Program-made: the position numbers and the translations under genes | NCBI RefSeq assembly: GCF_035083965.1 | Contig: NC_089727.1 | Coordinates: 12,219,501-12,283,500, forward strand | Reading direction: 5' to 3' | DNA length: 64,000 nt | Origin: Branchiostoma lanceolatum | Taxonomy: Eukaryota > Chordata > Leptocardii > Amphioxiformes > Branchiostomatidae | Shown: positions 12,136 through 27,100 of the stretch, piece after piece | Layout of the letters: the number at the start of each line of letters is the position of its first letter | Numbering within the stretch: position 1 is the first letter of the stretch | Notes under the pieces: generated by a model | Told to the model about the DNA's origin: nothing | What the model saw: only the letters and a program-made list of their open reading frames with translations | The model's database searches: none

Positions 12136-15100
12136 CTAGGGGGCGTCCAGAAGTGCAAAGCTTTCGAAGGCCGTCTCATAGGGATCTGAAGAACAAAAAT
12201 ACTGTGATTACAATGCAATTATGCAAAGAAACAGTGAGAAAACAAGTCACAGCGTATTAGAAATATGCTAGGAAAATAATCAATGAAGACTTTTGATCAG
12301 ACACTAGTTTCTACTTTTCTCTTCTCCAGAAAAACCTGTTCAGTCTTAATTCTTTAATCTAAATCAACATTGTAGGAAAATACATTGCTAACTTGCTTTT
12401 AGTGATTAGTTGGTTGCTCGATGAGCAGGATTGCTAAATTTAATTATGGATTTATGTTGGATTATGGAACCCATCCTGGAAAAGGTTGTTAACCATTGGA
12501 AGACAGCGAAACTGCTTTAGCGGATGTTTGCTATTCTCTCTTTTTGTTGTGGGGGGGGGGGGGGGTGGCTTTCTATATGTCCCGTTTTCTTACTTCAAGC
12601 CAAACTTGGCGACATAAAGAAAACGGGACAAAACAAGTTTGGCTTGGCGACATTAAGAAAACGGACTAAAAATAGAAGCCCAACAAAAACGCATAAAAAC
12701 ACCTCAAAAACCAGTTGGAGCCGAATTTCTGCTTGGAGAGTAGATGTTTGGCATGTTCTAGTTGAACTAAATTTTCTTTGTTAAAGGGTTGGTTCTGTAC
12801 CAGAGTGAAGGGACAGGCTCCCTCTACCTCCCCAGTCATTTATAAGGTCTTTGTTTCAAGGTTGAAATCTCACCACATCTGGGCGGGCTGCCGCTCCAGG
12901 TGCCGCAGCTGTGACACATGCGCGTCAGGTGCCCGCCGTACGGGTTGGAGCTGTCGTCACACCTGTACGTCACGTTAGCGCCGAAGGACGAGTCCCCCGT
13001 GACGTCACCGACCCGAGCTACGCCCACGTTCAGTTGCGGGACCCCGCAGTCTACCACGTCGAACTCTGTGGGATTCAGAAAGAGAGGAGTTGGTATATTT
13101 TGTAAAAAGTTTGTACATGTATATGGCTTCTAAGATTTCTAGGATATAAGAATGCACAGTCAAATCATAATGCCACTTGAAAATTATTTATCCGTCGTAA
13201 AATAGACTTATTTACAGAATCCCCTTAGTCCCAAACTAGATTATTAAAAGATACCACTGAAACCCTTGTCATAAGTACATGACGTACCTGATATCCGTAT
13301 CTTGACGTCCTTACACTGTCCCGTAGACCGCTGGTGCGGGTCGAACCACTGCGCGCCCATCCCCCGTCTGCACACCGCCGGCTGCCCGGTACCTGCCACC
13401 ACCACCTAGTAGGGAGTAAGGTCAGTAAGATATTATGAACATGATCTGTTCATACATCTACACATGTACAAAGACGCGAGAAGAAGTTGACTCTACTGGA
13501 TTAGCTTAGCTTATCACTTTCGTCTACCATGTATGTTTACACAATGTACTGTATATATTTCACTGTATATGTCACTTACATGTTAGTCAGGTTTATGTTA
13601 AACGACCTGTATCTAGCCCCTCGGGGCACGAACATACAATAAAGGTCTTCATTCATTCATTATTGTCATGGTACAGACAGGACCCCTTATAGGCTCTATT
13701 TCCACAGGACGGAGGCTGATGAGCGACCAACGAAGTCATTCGTTATTGAGATCATTAGAAGACCTGAGAGATCATTGTTGAGGGTTCGCTGAATGACTGA
13801 CATTTCAAACGAGCTTTACGTAGGCGAAGTGCGGTGAGTAAAAGTGCATTTAAGTCTTGCGGTATTAATTTCAAGATCACCTCTGCGCCGAAGCACGGGC
13901 GGAGCTGCACGGTCCCGCCCCGCCGGATGTTGAAGCAGGTGTAGCCGTCCGAGTCGGTGTAGCGCTGCGTGAAGTAACCGTAGTCACGCCCGGCGAGTCT
14001 GGATGGGAGAGACAGACGCGATACAAAGTGTCATTATTCGTGGTAACATATACTCGTCTCAACTTTTTCCTTGATTCGAGGATCCATTCTGTTTATCGGT
14101 CAGCTTCATCTGTAATCTGTGATCAAGCAAGAAGTTTTTGACAACTGATTTTTTTTCGAATATATAGTATGCCTTCTCTATGCTAAGGTTAACTTTGATT
14201 TGTATTATTTGGGAAGTCGATTTAGTCAAGGACATTGTCCTTGATTTAGTGTAGTTTCCTGGCACAATTAAGACTCTACCTACTACGTGACACAGGCGCT
14301 TCACACTAGTAGAGTACCGTTACTTCCAAGTTAACCATTACTTCTACTGGGGAATGATAGGTAAATTGATAATCCACTACTTTACCTAATGGCAGCGTTT
14401 TGCACGGGCCTGTTGCAGTCGTCGTCGAAGCAGACTCGCACCCTGACACAGCTGGCGTCCCTCCAGGGCCGCCCCGCGACCCACCAGCCCGTGCGCGACA
14501 CCGGGCCCTCCCAGGTGATCCGGCCGTTCACCCGCCTGATCTCACCGATCGCCTCCTGTACCCACACGCCACGGTCCTCGTCAAAGTGCCAGCCTTCCAG
14601 AGCCATAACACCTGGACCAGAGACATGGACAAGGACAGTCAGTAACGGCCCCCATATATATAACACATTGGAAACGCATGCAATTGATCATGCGTGCAGT
14701 TAGTCATGCTCATCATTGGCGTTCAACTTAATGTCTGTGGACTGTCAGAAAAAGGGCCACCTTAAATGGAAGTTGGATAAGTGCAAAATCACACAAAAGA
14801 CAAAGCAGGTGCTCTGTCAGCAGTAAACAAGACAGGCGTTCTAGTCAAAGAATCAGTTCTTGGACCACTTGCGTGGCTTTCCTCAGCCCAGAGCCGGCCC
14901 AGACATGTATTTTTTTACCCACGAAGTCATTAGACACATCCAAAGTTCTCAAGGATAAATGATGACGGACTCTCCTTAGATTTTAACAACTGGCACCAAG
15001 TCATAACGTGTTACCTGAGCCATCCAAGTCCTCCGCTAGGGGGATGGAAATGTTGAAGGTCACGCTGATGCCCACAGGCCGGTTCCCAGGTGCCCGGATG

Positions 15101-18100
15101 TCCACGGCAGCCGCGCCGTAAGCCTCCAGGTTGATCCGCGAGGTTCCTGGGGTTAAGTAAGAGGGAAAGTTAGTGAACCCTTGTACTATTAAAGGAGAAG
15201 CAACGCTGTTGCTCATCGAAGCAGTTCCACCTCAAAAGGTCACAACTGATGGCACGTCTTTGCCCTCTTGGTATTTGTTGGTCGGGTGTTCTGAGACCTT
15301 CTAACACTATTCATTGCATGTCAACACTGTCTGTCGAGCCTCTGACCTTCGAACTCGAAGTCGACCTGGTTGATGTTCTCCTCGATGCTGCCCACCAGCT
15401 CCGGCAGCCCCTGCAGCACCCGGTCACGTGACACGTCCACCCCGCGGAACGACACCGTGGCCCGCTCACTGTCGTCCATCAGGAGGGCGCCTGTTTGTGT
15501 GTAACATCAGTCAATGCTAGATAACATCTCTCTTGTGAGTACTTTATGAATAAAAAATGATTAAGACAAAAAAAAGAGAGAAAACGAATGCTGATAAACA
15601 CGTTATAGAAACCAATATGCTGTGTCAAGGTCAAGATCTTTGACCAACCTGGCGGGAAGATGACACTGCTGGCGTCGTTCAGATCACTCCGCCGTTCGAA
15701 GAATATTCTGGTGACCTCCTCCCTGTTGTAGACCACGTCCTCCGTCTCACGGTACACCATCAGCCGCAAGGTCGCGATGTTCTCTACAAGGAAAATGTGC
15801 AACAGAATAAACCAGTTATCAGAATCTTAAAGATGAAGAGAATGCAGAAAAATTCTGGACATTTAAACCCTTTACATATCCAGTTTATCCCAATCCGAAG
15901 TTAGGTCCTGTGCATTGGCATATGGAGAAGTTTTTAAAGCTCATTGCTTCATAAAAGGTAAAGCTGTCATCCTCGACTGAGGTGAAGCATGGCGCTTTTT
16001 GAAGTAGCTAGTGGTAGTGCAGTGCGGCTTTGCTATGGCTAGCCTTTTTTGCGTCATAAGAAGAGTAAAAGCGGAAGGTCAGGTAGGTTTTCTTTTCGAT
16101 ATGGATGGGTGGGAGGATGAATAAAAATGATTCCTTACTCTGTCCAGGTAAGGCCTCAAACGTCACGGCGTTGGTCAGGAAGCCGTCCTTACTGGCGACG
16201 ATGATGAGCGGCTTCTCGGAGGGGACCGTCAGCATCTGGGAGGACAACGTCCATTTTTGGTATGTGATTTTCATTATATTTTCAATATAATATTGTTGTT
16301 TATCATACCCTAGGCCTGTTCACATATCTACCTGTGTAGGCCAATTTATTTACAACTCTATGCAAAAACGAGACAATGTTACACATTCCTGACGCAACAT
16401 ACTTTTGTCAACATTCTGTTCTAGAGAATAACTATGTATAATTAGGTTGTCTTTACTTAATCATCAAGTAGATTAGTTCTTTAGAATTGTTAGATATGAG
16501 CAATAGTTGACCTGTCGGGTATGTACAACCTGTTACCACAATAAATTTCTTCTTCTATTTTCTTCTTTTATTTACAAACACACTGCCGAAATGAAGAATA
16601 AAGACAGGCATAAAGATGAGCTGCACTTACCAATAAACCGTTTTGGTCTGTCCGCCCCGTTGTAACCACGCTAGTACCGCCCCCTTTCGGTTCGGACAGG
16701 ATGCGCACCTGCGCGTCGCTGATCGGCTCCTCGGTGTCCTTCGGGTCAACCACCACGATGGTCATCTGCACATCGGCACCTGTAATAACGGAACGGTCAG
16801 TGTAATTATACAAACGATTGCTATATCAAACAGGAAATCATTTTTTGGGCAGTTTCACTCTTTCCACTTTATTGAACTTTGAGATAATGTGAAATTGTCT
16901 ATTGCTGTGCCGAATATTGCTGTGCACAAATTTTACAATTGTACATTCGTATGACAAAGACACGCAGGTGAACATGTTGAAGAACACACAATATGACAAA
17001 GTACTAACCCACATATATGCGATACGGCCAATCTTTTTACTGAATTACTGAATGTATATTTCACAGGACATCATTCAAAGGTGGTCGAAGTCAACATAAA
17101 GGTAAAAGCTAGCAAGCCTGCACTAGCATGACTGCATTTAGTCGTTGCGCAGCGAAATCGGCGCGTGAATGTTTCATTTTTGCAAAGACCTTTTTTCTTA
17201 AGTCGTAGCAAGAAGTAAAGCACAAGTCAGGAGCACTGTTTCGCATACTGTAGTACAGTAGTTAGAAAAGGCGTTGCCATTTTGTACAGCCAGACTTAGA
17301 GCGCCGTCAAGCGATATTAAATATAACAGCAGGGCGAACGTCAGCCTGAAACAATGCGAAGCCAACGGTGCGTTCCGGAGAAACCGACTTATCCACGGCG
17401 TGCATCGCCGGCCATCTCCGACGTATCCCTCGGGGCAGGGTCCGCACAGGAACCGAGGGCCTTCCCCGTCGGGCACGCTGATGTCCTGGCACTCCACTAA
17501 CGCAGAACATGGTCTGTCCGCACACGATCGGGGGGCTCAGCCCAACGAATAGTTCAGTGAATTTGTAGAGGAGAGAGGATGGATTGTGATGATCATGACA
17601 TGAGATGAGACAGAAAAGCGAGAGTAGGATTACTTTAACTTCATGATACCTATGCCTCAGAAAGTATCAAAAGGTCCGGGATCATCTCTATGTTTAAGTG
17701 TGTAGTAACGGCTGAGAGAAAAATAGAAAAAGGAAAACCATGATATAATGGAATGAAATGAGATGAAATGAAAGAAAGTAGAAAGAAGTTGATGACTATG
17801 AGCACATTTCTTGTGTTGCTAGATTAAATTTGAGGAAATCATTGAGAAAGTTAAAGACGGTCAGATACGTCATGTTGACATGGAAGGAAATCCTGATATA
17901 TTTCCGTTTCTTTTTATCCATCTTAAACCCTTCAAACTTACCCAAACACCGTAGCCTCCCGTCCACGTATTTGAAGGACAGTCCCTCCGCACACACGCAC
18001 ATGTGGGACCCGAAGGTATTCTTGCAGACCCGTCGGCGTGGACACGTGACCAGACCAAGTGCGCACTCGTCAACGTCTGAAAATAAACGAGAGAAAAGAG

Positions 18101-21100
18101 ATTCTTAAATCAGTTAATGTATTCTATATTTCAGCATAGATTTAGATGACTCAGCATAAAGAATATCTTGTGTTTTATGTGGATGTAGTACTTTCTAAAA
18201 AGTCGCGAGGTTTTGTATTTAGCAGTTTCTTATTTCAGGCACAAATAACGCAGTAAATAGTTAAAGTACTGACCTACACAGTGGCGCCCGTCCGGTCCCA
18301 GCTCCAGCCCCTCCGGACAGAAACACTCCGGCACCCCCTTCTTCACCTCCCGACACATAAACTGGCACTTCCGTAACGCACACACCAGCGATTCTGGAAA
18401 CAAACAGAATATTTATTGTGTTTATTCAAATAGTCAGTAAAATTATTAGCTTCACTCCAATATCAAATAGGTGTGAAATGTACAAGAAGCGTTGATCGTG
18501 GAAAGACTTTGATGGTAACAATATAAGATTCATGTCGGTAAATAACACAATTCAGGCCATTGGCACAATGCTTTTATCTTTCAACTGGGGGGGGGGGTGC
18601 AGACTTCTAGGCACGGTTGACCCATTCATTGAGTCACGTGTCCTACAGCCAATTTGGTCAGTCAACTCGAAGAAGGTTGTAACGATACCTGAAGATACTG
18701 AAAGTCATCGTTTGTTTGTGAAGGAAATTTAAAATTTAATCTAATACTTACTTGCACACGACGTTCCGTCTGGCTGCAGGGAGTAACCATGGTTACAGTA
18801 ACACCTGAAGCTGCCCCGGCTGTTCATGCAGCGGTGCTGGCAAGGCCTGGGTTTATGTCCGCACTCGTTGAAATCTGAAACAACGATAGAAAGTACTTAT
18901 GGACATGAACAAGCACCAGGCGATTTTGTGACGTCCAACTGCATTTCAGGGGAAGACCTTGCGACTATCAGTTTGGTCACCAGATGGCGCTGCTCTCAGG
19001 GCCAAAAATCTGCATTGACAGATTCTACCTCTCTTTGGAAGCGTGAAATTTTTATATTGGCCTTTGCCGCTTCCCCGGCTAAAACCATGACTTGCTGAAT
19101 GTTGATATGAGGTGCGTGCCTCCTGGCTAGCCCTGTGTTCCCCCTCACTCAACGCCTTGAGTTGAAGAAAACATGATTTCTTTAGGACTGCCCTGGGCGT
19201 GAGCTCTCTACAGTCAACACGCAGACGGATTCATCTGATCGTGAACTTGACTGAACCCGACAGCTGGAAGTCGCACACCTTTCTAGTTAACATTGTATTA
19301 CTTGGCTGTGATTCAAACAACTTTAATACAAAGCCAAAGAAGACCAAAGAGGATATAAGGTTCGGTGATAAGAATAAGGGAGAGTCGTTCTTGCCTAAAG
19401 TGAATTTAGCAAAAATAAGAGATTAACGAACTTTAAAAGAAAGAGTTTGATGATTGATTTGCAATTGTAGTGTACAGATTGAAATCAAGAGATTTTAAAA
19501 TATGGTTTCTGTGCGTACCTTTAAGGCTAACAACAGAAACAGAATTTCTGATAGAAAAGTGAAGATTGTTTAGACTTTGACGTATTTGAATTGTACGTTG
19601 TGTATACCGGTAAGGAAGTTTTTAAAAGAGGAATGCGAAGTTGGTCTTACTACTGACCTTTGTTACATGTTCGTCCCCTCCAGCCGGTATGACAGGTACA
19701 CATGCCGGGCATGGTGCAGACTCCGTGGACACACGCGTCCCGGCACACCGCTGCGAGGGAAAGAGATAATAATCAATAAATCTAATGACAATGGCAGTAA
19801 TAACAGTTAAGAGAATGTTACAATACTCGTCTTTGTTGGTAGGAAACGTTGTCATGATCTAAGCCCAAAGGTTCTGCGACATACAATTTTCCGACCTTTG
19901 CTACGGCCTTCTTCAGGACGACTGACCCGTTAAACTTTGACCCATTACTAGAGTCACGTGTTTTTACAAGAAGGCCAACAGTATGGTAGATATCATGAAG
20001 GCCAGAACGTATGGTAAATACTGTGAAGACAGGACAGACGAATGAAATGTGAAAAACTGTTAACGCCAACACTCAGTCATTGCAGTTAACATAACAACTT
20101 TTTTACTGTCATCATTACTATCATAGGTGGCCAGGGCCAGGGTGGTATTCACCATCACCATCAACATTCGTTACCATCAGTGACAGCTTACGAAGGGTGA
20201 AAGTCATTAAAGAGAATCAGGTCAGGTTGTTCTTCTGAATCCTGTTAAACTTGGGGCGCGGCAAAACAGAGGCCACGAAAGACGATCCCTCTGCTGTTGT
20301 TCCACATACGGACATAGTTAGAGGAAACTTCGAACATGCACTCTTGGTCAAGGTCGGCGGATATAGATGTCTTAACATCTCCAGTCGCTTAGAGATAGAA
20401 TATCTCGCATGTAAACTACCCTTGTTTAGCTTTCCAAGCTTCTCCCAACAAACAGGGCTTTTCCTGATAACAGTTGCTTCGGTTAAATTGCCTTTGGATA
20501 GTTTACCTAGCCGTTTCCCTAAGAATCAGCCATGTCCATCCTGGTAGCTCCTTCTATCAAGCAGGGCGCAAGTTCGGCTCTGGAACGTTAATCCTGTCCT
20601 TACCACACGACCTGGAACGTCGCCTTCGACCCCTAAATGCAAACAGGTTTTCCTGGTGCATTTGCATCATTATATGTGGTTACCCTGAGCATTAAAGACA
20701 CACGGCAATATTAAAGCAGGCGGAACTGATCCCGTTTCTTTTTACAGAAATCGTTACAAAATACCAGACCCTGATCAGAAAGTAAGCGGGGCTTACGACT
20801 GAGTTATAAGGACAACTCACCCGTGTTACTTGAGGTTGATAGAACTTCAAGACAATGTTCTGTACGGTTTGACGGGCTTAATATACTTAACAAAACTCTC
20901 ACTGATGTGAGAAGCTGTCTTGCTTGGCCATATGCACCATATTGCACTCCCAAAGTCCACACTTTGCTAGAAAACTCTGCCCATTTTTGTTCTAATCTCC
21001 CAAGAGTAGATATAGATGATCCGCTTAGTGCTTCGCTTTATTCTACAGTAATCCGTTCGACCTCAACCTTCCGCAATCAAAGCGATCAGCGCGCTGTGGC

Positions 21101-24100
21101 GCTCACTGTGTTTAAAGGTAGAGGTAGGAGTAGTCCCCTCGTAGCCCTTTGTCCTTCTACTGAGTCTTCAAGCATCACAGAAGCTATTTGGCGCTAATTT
21201 GTCTGATAGCGATACCTTCTGCCGACCCTGTCGGTGGTGGACGGGTGTGTGCGGTTGGTTAGTCGGTAAATAAGAACCAGGCTTTGCGGTTGTACTCCGT
21301 GTCTGACCTTATTTTCTAAGTTACCCCATCAAGCACTAGCCTCCATAGGAGTCTCCGTGTGGCGTTTTGATATTGTCGTTTATTGTTTGGCTGATTACGC
21401 AGATCCCTAATCTCCAAGCAGATGTTGAGATTGATGTTAGCGTGAAAGGCATGTTAGGATAGTTGCGTGTCAGAATAACGCAGCGCTGATAAAGGAGGGT
21501 GGAATAACGTTTGGATTTCCCTTCAAAATATTAGTTCTGAATTATAGTTTCTCCAATATTTGCTGTTAGAAATCAGCAGAGAAATATGAAAACGTGGCTC
21601 CATGGTCCCGGAGCTTGCTATAGAGGCGTATGTTTTTTCTCCAGCTAGCTAGTCTATCAACCGCCTGGGTTCGTGTACTGCTGAGTTTTATCAAAGGTAG
21701 CTACATGGGGAATCATGGGATCATTAGTGTCGGGATCAGGAGAGGACCACAGTGACTGGAGACCATGTTTTGACTTGAACATTGCTGTAGGTGTCCTGTT
21801 TAAGTGACGTTGTGGGTGGTGCCGTGCGTTCGTGCGTCCACCTTGTAAAAGTGAATTTGTGTAAGAAACTAGTCCGGTAGACTTTCTGCAGCCTCCGTTC
21901 GTGGGCTGTGGTGCAGGTAGGAACGACAAGGATGACCTGTTAGTGGGGAGTCGTTTTACAATGCGGACAGACCCTTGCCTGGACTTCCTTTTCACAGAAA
22001 AGTCCTATTTCGAGCCAAGGGGGTACAAAACCACCAAGTAATTAACCAGTCGTTTCAGGTGTCAAAAATATGTCCTATGTATCTCAAACTGGAATAATTA
22101 CCGAATATTGAAGACATGTGCATAGGGATCCATTGTCAAATCTATTTCCTGCAATTCCGTAGTTATCCTGCTATTCATTGAGAAAATCTGTGTTTTAACT
22201 TTGAGCCGTAAGCGTTTCCTATTGTTTTAGGATATCAAAACGGCAAGTCCAAGTACATGGGCCAGATGTGTTCCATCGTTGTGACTTGCTCCTTCCGGTT
22301 CGGATCGGGTGCCAAAGCGGCTGTGTCTGGCGCAGTGTCCCGACCGTGACAGGTAGCGGAACCGGTGGCCCGGCGCCAACCTCGCTTACAGCAAGGTTTT
22401 GTCCCGAAGGTAGTCTTCAGCATCAAAGTGTCACAGCAAATCAAAAAGTAAGACGTTAGGATTAAACGTCATGTGAAACACATGATATCAAATCAAGATT
22501 GTTTTCACCTTTTAGGACTTACCAAATGCTAGTATATGATGTCGACGTTGTAGCAAATTACAAATACAAAGTCACGAGCAACGCCACTGGAATTTCTTAT
22601 CCTTAATAGTTAAAGGCACTAAGCCAGCAAAACTCAGGAGTTAGGTGGTGATTTAAATCTTGAAGATCATTGAAGAAATTAAGAGAACTTCTCATCATCG
22701 CCTCTTATCAATCTTGCGAGTTTAAAGGCAGACAGCCGTAGTTCTGAAGCTTGGCATGACGCCATTTTGTTCCAGGGGTTAAAGCGGTTTTACATGTTAG
22801 CTCCCTGAGTTAACTCTCCCAAGAAAGCCGATACTGGCATGTTTCGCGTCAGGTTGTTGGTCCACAGAAAGCGGACTAAAGGAGGAATTTTCCCTCACTG
22901 AAAGAGAGGAATGTTTGGGTTTACAGTTGGCTACATTCCCGACGTGCTCTGGGATATTCTGTGAGGTGGTGGCGCGAAACTGCAGACGACAGGACGGATT
23001 CCGAGTCATCCTCCAGTACATCTTCGTCGCACGACAGGGACGAAGACGGATCTAAACTAATCAAAGCTTAGGAAAAAACACTGACAGAGAGCACAGGCTC
23101 CTGGCACTAAATAAATGAGGAAACTTGTACTACTTGTTGCTATCTAGACATCGACACGCATCCTGACCACTACAATTTGTTATCTTGATCAAGTAGTTTT
23201 GTTGCACTGGCCTGTTAGACAGTGTTATCTGCTAAATGTTCTAGAGCTGCCATTTCTACCATACTAACATCATCTTGATCTATCCTGTTGATTTTAGCTC
23301 GCGCTGTGGGTGAAAACAGTAGTCTCTACCAGACTCTCCTGGGGTAGTGTAAGAAGTAGAGATCGACCCAAGTAGGGCGAGTAATTGGCAAGAGGAGGTA
23401 GCCGGGCAGAAATGACCCAGGTCGCCCCGTGCTCATTTACTTTGCCCCAGAGGGTCTGGAAGAGACCATGAAAACATAACCTAATTCCCTACTCTTGGCT
23501 TGAGATAAGACTCCTGTCACGTACGAAGCACGACAGATTTACGACAAAGAATCTGAGATAATTTGGGGGGTAGTCGTGCAAAATTCAGCTGTCTTGTGAC
23601 GGAAAGTGTCGTAGAGTCTTGTGGACGGCCGGCTGTCATAGCCTCACTAAAAACCCTACGCAAATATTGCAGTACGTGTGACTGGACACAGGCATCAGCT
23701 CATGGCCTGTTGTGGTTTGACGGACATTTCCTGCCAGCAAGAGGATAAGCTAAGTCTCCTGTCTTTCAACCTCCAAGGTCAAGAATGAAGAGGACTTAAA
23801 GAAAGTGATCCGTTTAAAAAAAAACTGGCTAAGCTGTTGAACTAGTCTTCCAAGATTCCTCCATAGCTCTAGAGACGGTTTTAGATGCCAAGTTTCACTC
23901 CGATCAACAAAGTCCTGAAGGGTGTTTCCCAGATCTAAGTTACCTTTTTTTCACACACATCATGATATACAGATTGACAATTACTCGTTACGGCTTTGTA
24001 TTGTGATGTAGTTTGTCAAAACTTAGTTTTGTCGTGTCGTACTATGGAAACTTTCCCACGACTGTGCTCATTTATAACATTCTCCTCTGTTTCATCATTC

Positions 24101-27100
24101 CTGAATATTTTTCAGCCAACAAAAATGTCGATGTCTTCAGAGTACAGTGCTGTCCTATATTCAAGATTATGTCCAGTATGTAGTAATCTAAGTCACCCCA
24201 AAGCACGCACATACCAGTGCAAAAGCGAAGGCCATAGAAAAGGCCGTGTTTATTTGTGCTTCTAATTCAGTGTAGAACCGGCTGAGTAACAGGAGAAACC
24301 CAAGAAACGCCTGAGTCTAAACAGGAGCGTTCCAAACAGGAAACAATCTCGGGATGTTTTGAACGGAATTAGACGAGCAAACAGAGCGGTTGTTTGTTTT
24401 TATTACCTCCCGACTAGTGAGAGACTTTTTGTCTGAAACACCTGCGCAGGTTATACTGAGAAAATCTCCAAGTAGATGTCGGTCCTCGACCTTTCCCTTG
24501 TCTTGTACAGGCACTGGTTTTCCAAGTGACTTGCCTAACAGTTAAGTTACGTTTTCTCAACAGACGTACGCCTTACGGCGCATTCACATTCGTCGTAACG
24601 TTAGGTCGTCGTCAATTTTGATGTCGCAAAATTTTCAAGCAGGACCAACTGCAGACATCCTTGTCGGCAACAAGACAGTTGAATTCTGTACGACACATGC
24701 ACGACCGCCCCAAGAATGCCCTCGTTCTGCGATCGAACGACGATTGTACTACGAATGGGACCGCACCATTAGAGACGTAAAATCGAGCAAAAGGTCGTAC
24801 TAAACTGACTCCACACGTCTGCTTGAAGCCCACCGCTGAGAGTGGACTTGATTATGACATCATGATGTATGGAGTGTACCACGGGTCAGGGTAAGACGTC
24901 CCGACAGGGAAACAAATTGTACAAAAGTATTTCGACCTTTTCTGTGTTTATCTTTCAGAGGACAGGTAGAAATGCCACAAACATTCCGCCGGTTAATTAG
25001 CTGTCTCCCACCGCTTTTCTGTCATCCATCTAGAATAGTACATGGAAGCAGGGTTGACATTAATGCCCGCTCTTTATCATCATGTTCGCTACGTGTTGTA
25101 TATTGTTTTGGTTAGACCATGACCTAAACGCCAATCCTCCATGATCTGTTTTGGGCAAGGAAGCGATTGGACATGCTTTCTTTTTGCTTGCTACTTCATA
25201 ATGATAATCATAACAAAGACATAACATGCTTCGCGACGCTTATGTGTTATGTTATTTTTTTTTAACCTTTGATACAAAGAGCATTCAGGTATATCGGTTA
25301 AAAGTCGAGTATCTCTACAGATCTCTACTACATCATAAGAGAACAATGGGCTGTTCAAGAAGCCTTGGTCGGATGTTCGATTCATGGTCGACCCCAGCTC
25401 GGACATGGTGTAAGCGATTGCATTCGTCATTTCGGATGGTGACGTAAAGCCGACAGCCAGTGTATTACGGTGCTCTAGACGTCAAAGTCAACCCTCTGTA
25501 CGTGAAAGACCCCAAAACACTTATCGAGAAGAGTAGGGTGACCAGGTGTGCTATGCTAAAACGCGAGCCGTGGCGAAGCCACATGTGCACATTGCAATAC
25601 CAGCTACTTGAAAAGGCATCATACTTCACCTCACATTGAGGATGACAAAAGAAGAAGCCGTTTTTGCCCACGCAGGCTACTGTACGGTAGCGTACACACG
25701 ATACACAGGAGGACGTGATTTGGGACCTGCGGGTCGAGAGGTCGCTGACCCGAGAACACCGCGGCCAAACACAAGCTGGAACTCGTTTGCTCTTATTTGC
25801 CGCACATCGCCGCGCGTCAAAGCACCGTCAGACGTTCACGTTTACATGTTGGAGTTCTTACTTTGCTTGACTAGTAGCTGTAACTCCCACATTGAATTCT
25901 TGCCAACCGTTCACAAAGTAATCACCGAGTAAGTCAGCGTCTAGCAACAATCCTGATCCTTACAAGGTTTGTGTAGAGTTGGGCTGCCCCATGCGTTGTC
26001 GTCACATGTACGTGTGGCAGACTTGGACGACACTAGTACTCAACCCAGTCTGGCGGGGATCCAAAGTCAGTAATAAACGGGACTAAGGTTGACTTTGGTG
26101 CTGTACAACATTAAAGGACTGCGGCTAGACTTGGCTTACACCTGAATTACGTTGAATGGGGGGTATTGGGGGAGTAGATGTGCCTCTAATGTGCCAATCA
26201 ACGTCTGAAACTACATCACAGGAACTGAAATTTGATCAGAGAGCTGCTGGATCAAGTCTAGTTCTAGTGTCTACAGTGTCACAAGTTCTCAGACAAGACA
26301 CATATTCTAAATATTACCACTTGTCTTTTTTTGGAATACCTACCCAAGCCACTTTCCAACAACTTGAACAAGCCTGCATGGCCATGAGTATGTTTCTTAA
26401 GTAAATTTCTGAACGCTTTGAAGTAATAATTGCAATAAGAAAAATATCAATGCACTTTTATGTGATAGCGTGCGTAAGTAAGAACTTATGTCAGCGCCAC
26501 CATCAAACAAAAACCTAATAAAATGCATAATTCGAAAATAATCAAATCCCTTTCTTCTTTAATCTCTTCCAATTTTTCACACCAACGCCTCCGCTTGAGC
26601 CACACACTTGGTATACATTTTCTCCCTCAGTTGATTTATGAACGTTCTGTTTCTCCAGTCCATGTGTCTTGGAGTCTTGCTGGCCAGGCTTATTGTTCTC
26701 CTTTACTTTGACCTTGAAATGCACTTGACACCCGTGACCCTGATATCAAAGAACATACAATTTATACGTACAATGTAGGCATCCAAAGTTTCCAAACTGT
26801 CTGTAATTAAAGCGTCCCTGTGGACTGGCTGAGGTAACGTTTTGTCTGGCCTGGGTAGAGAATGTGTTTATAGACCGACCGCCATGTGTGGGGATGTGGC
26901 GACGGATGGGTGGGGTTTTCACTAGTGTACTGTTGGGCTGAGAACGGTTCATAAATCCAGCAGTGGATAAACGGAGGGATGAGGACGGAGGGAGGGGAAA
27001 TCGACCGATGGAATGATTAAGCGATGACGCTGATAAGGAGTGGGATTAGACGGACATACATGTATGGACAGAGGGATAGATACATAGATAGGAATAAAGA

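Noticed and set aside
12136..16779. Cartilage intermediate layer protein (CILP) as identity of the 12-17 kb exons
   Set aside because: The W-FD-x-G-x-W and GWW motifs and their order fit the FAM171 extracellular region better; no CILP thrombospondin or Ig module was seen.
20823..21197. A 124-codon frame on the plus strand in the large intron
   Set aside because: No recognisable domain, no splice or promoter support, and composition like surrounding intron.
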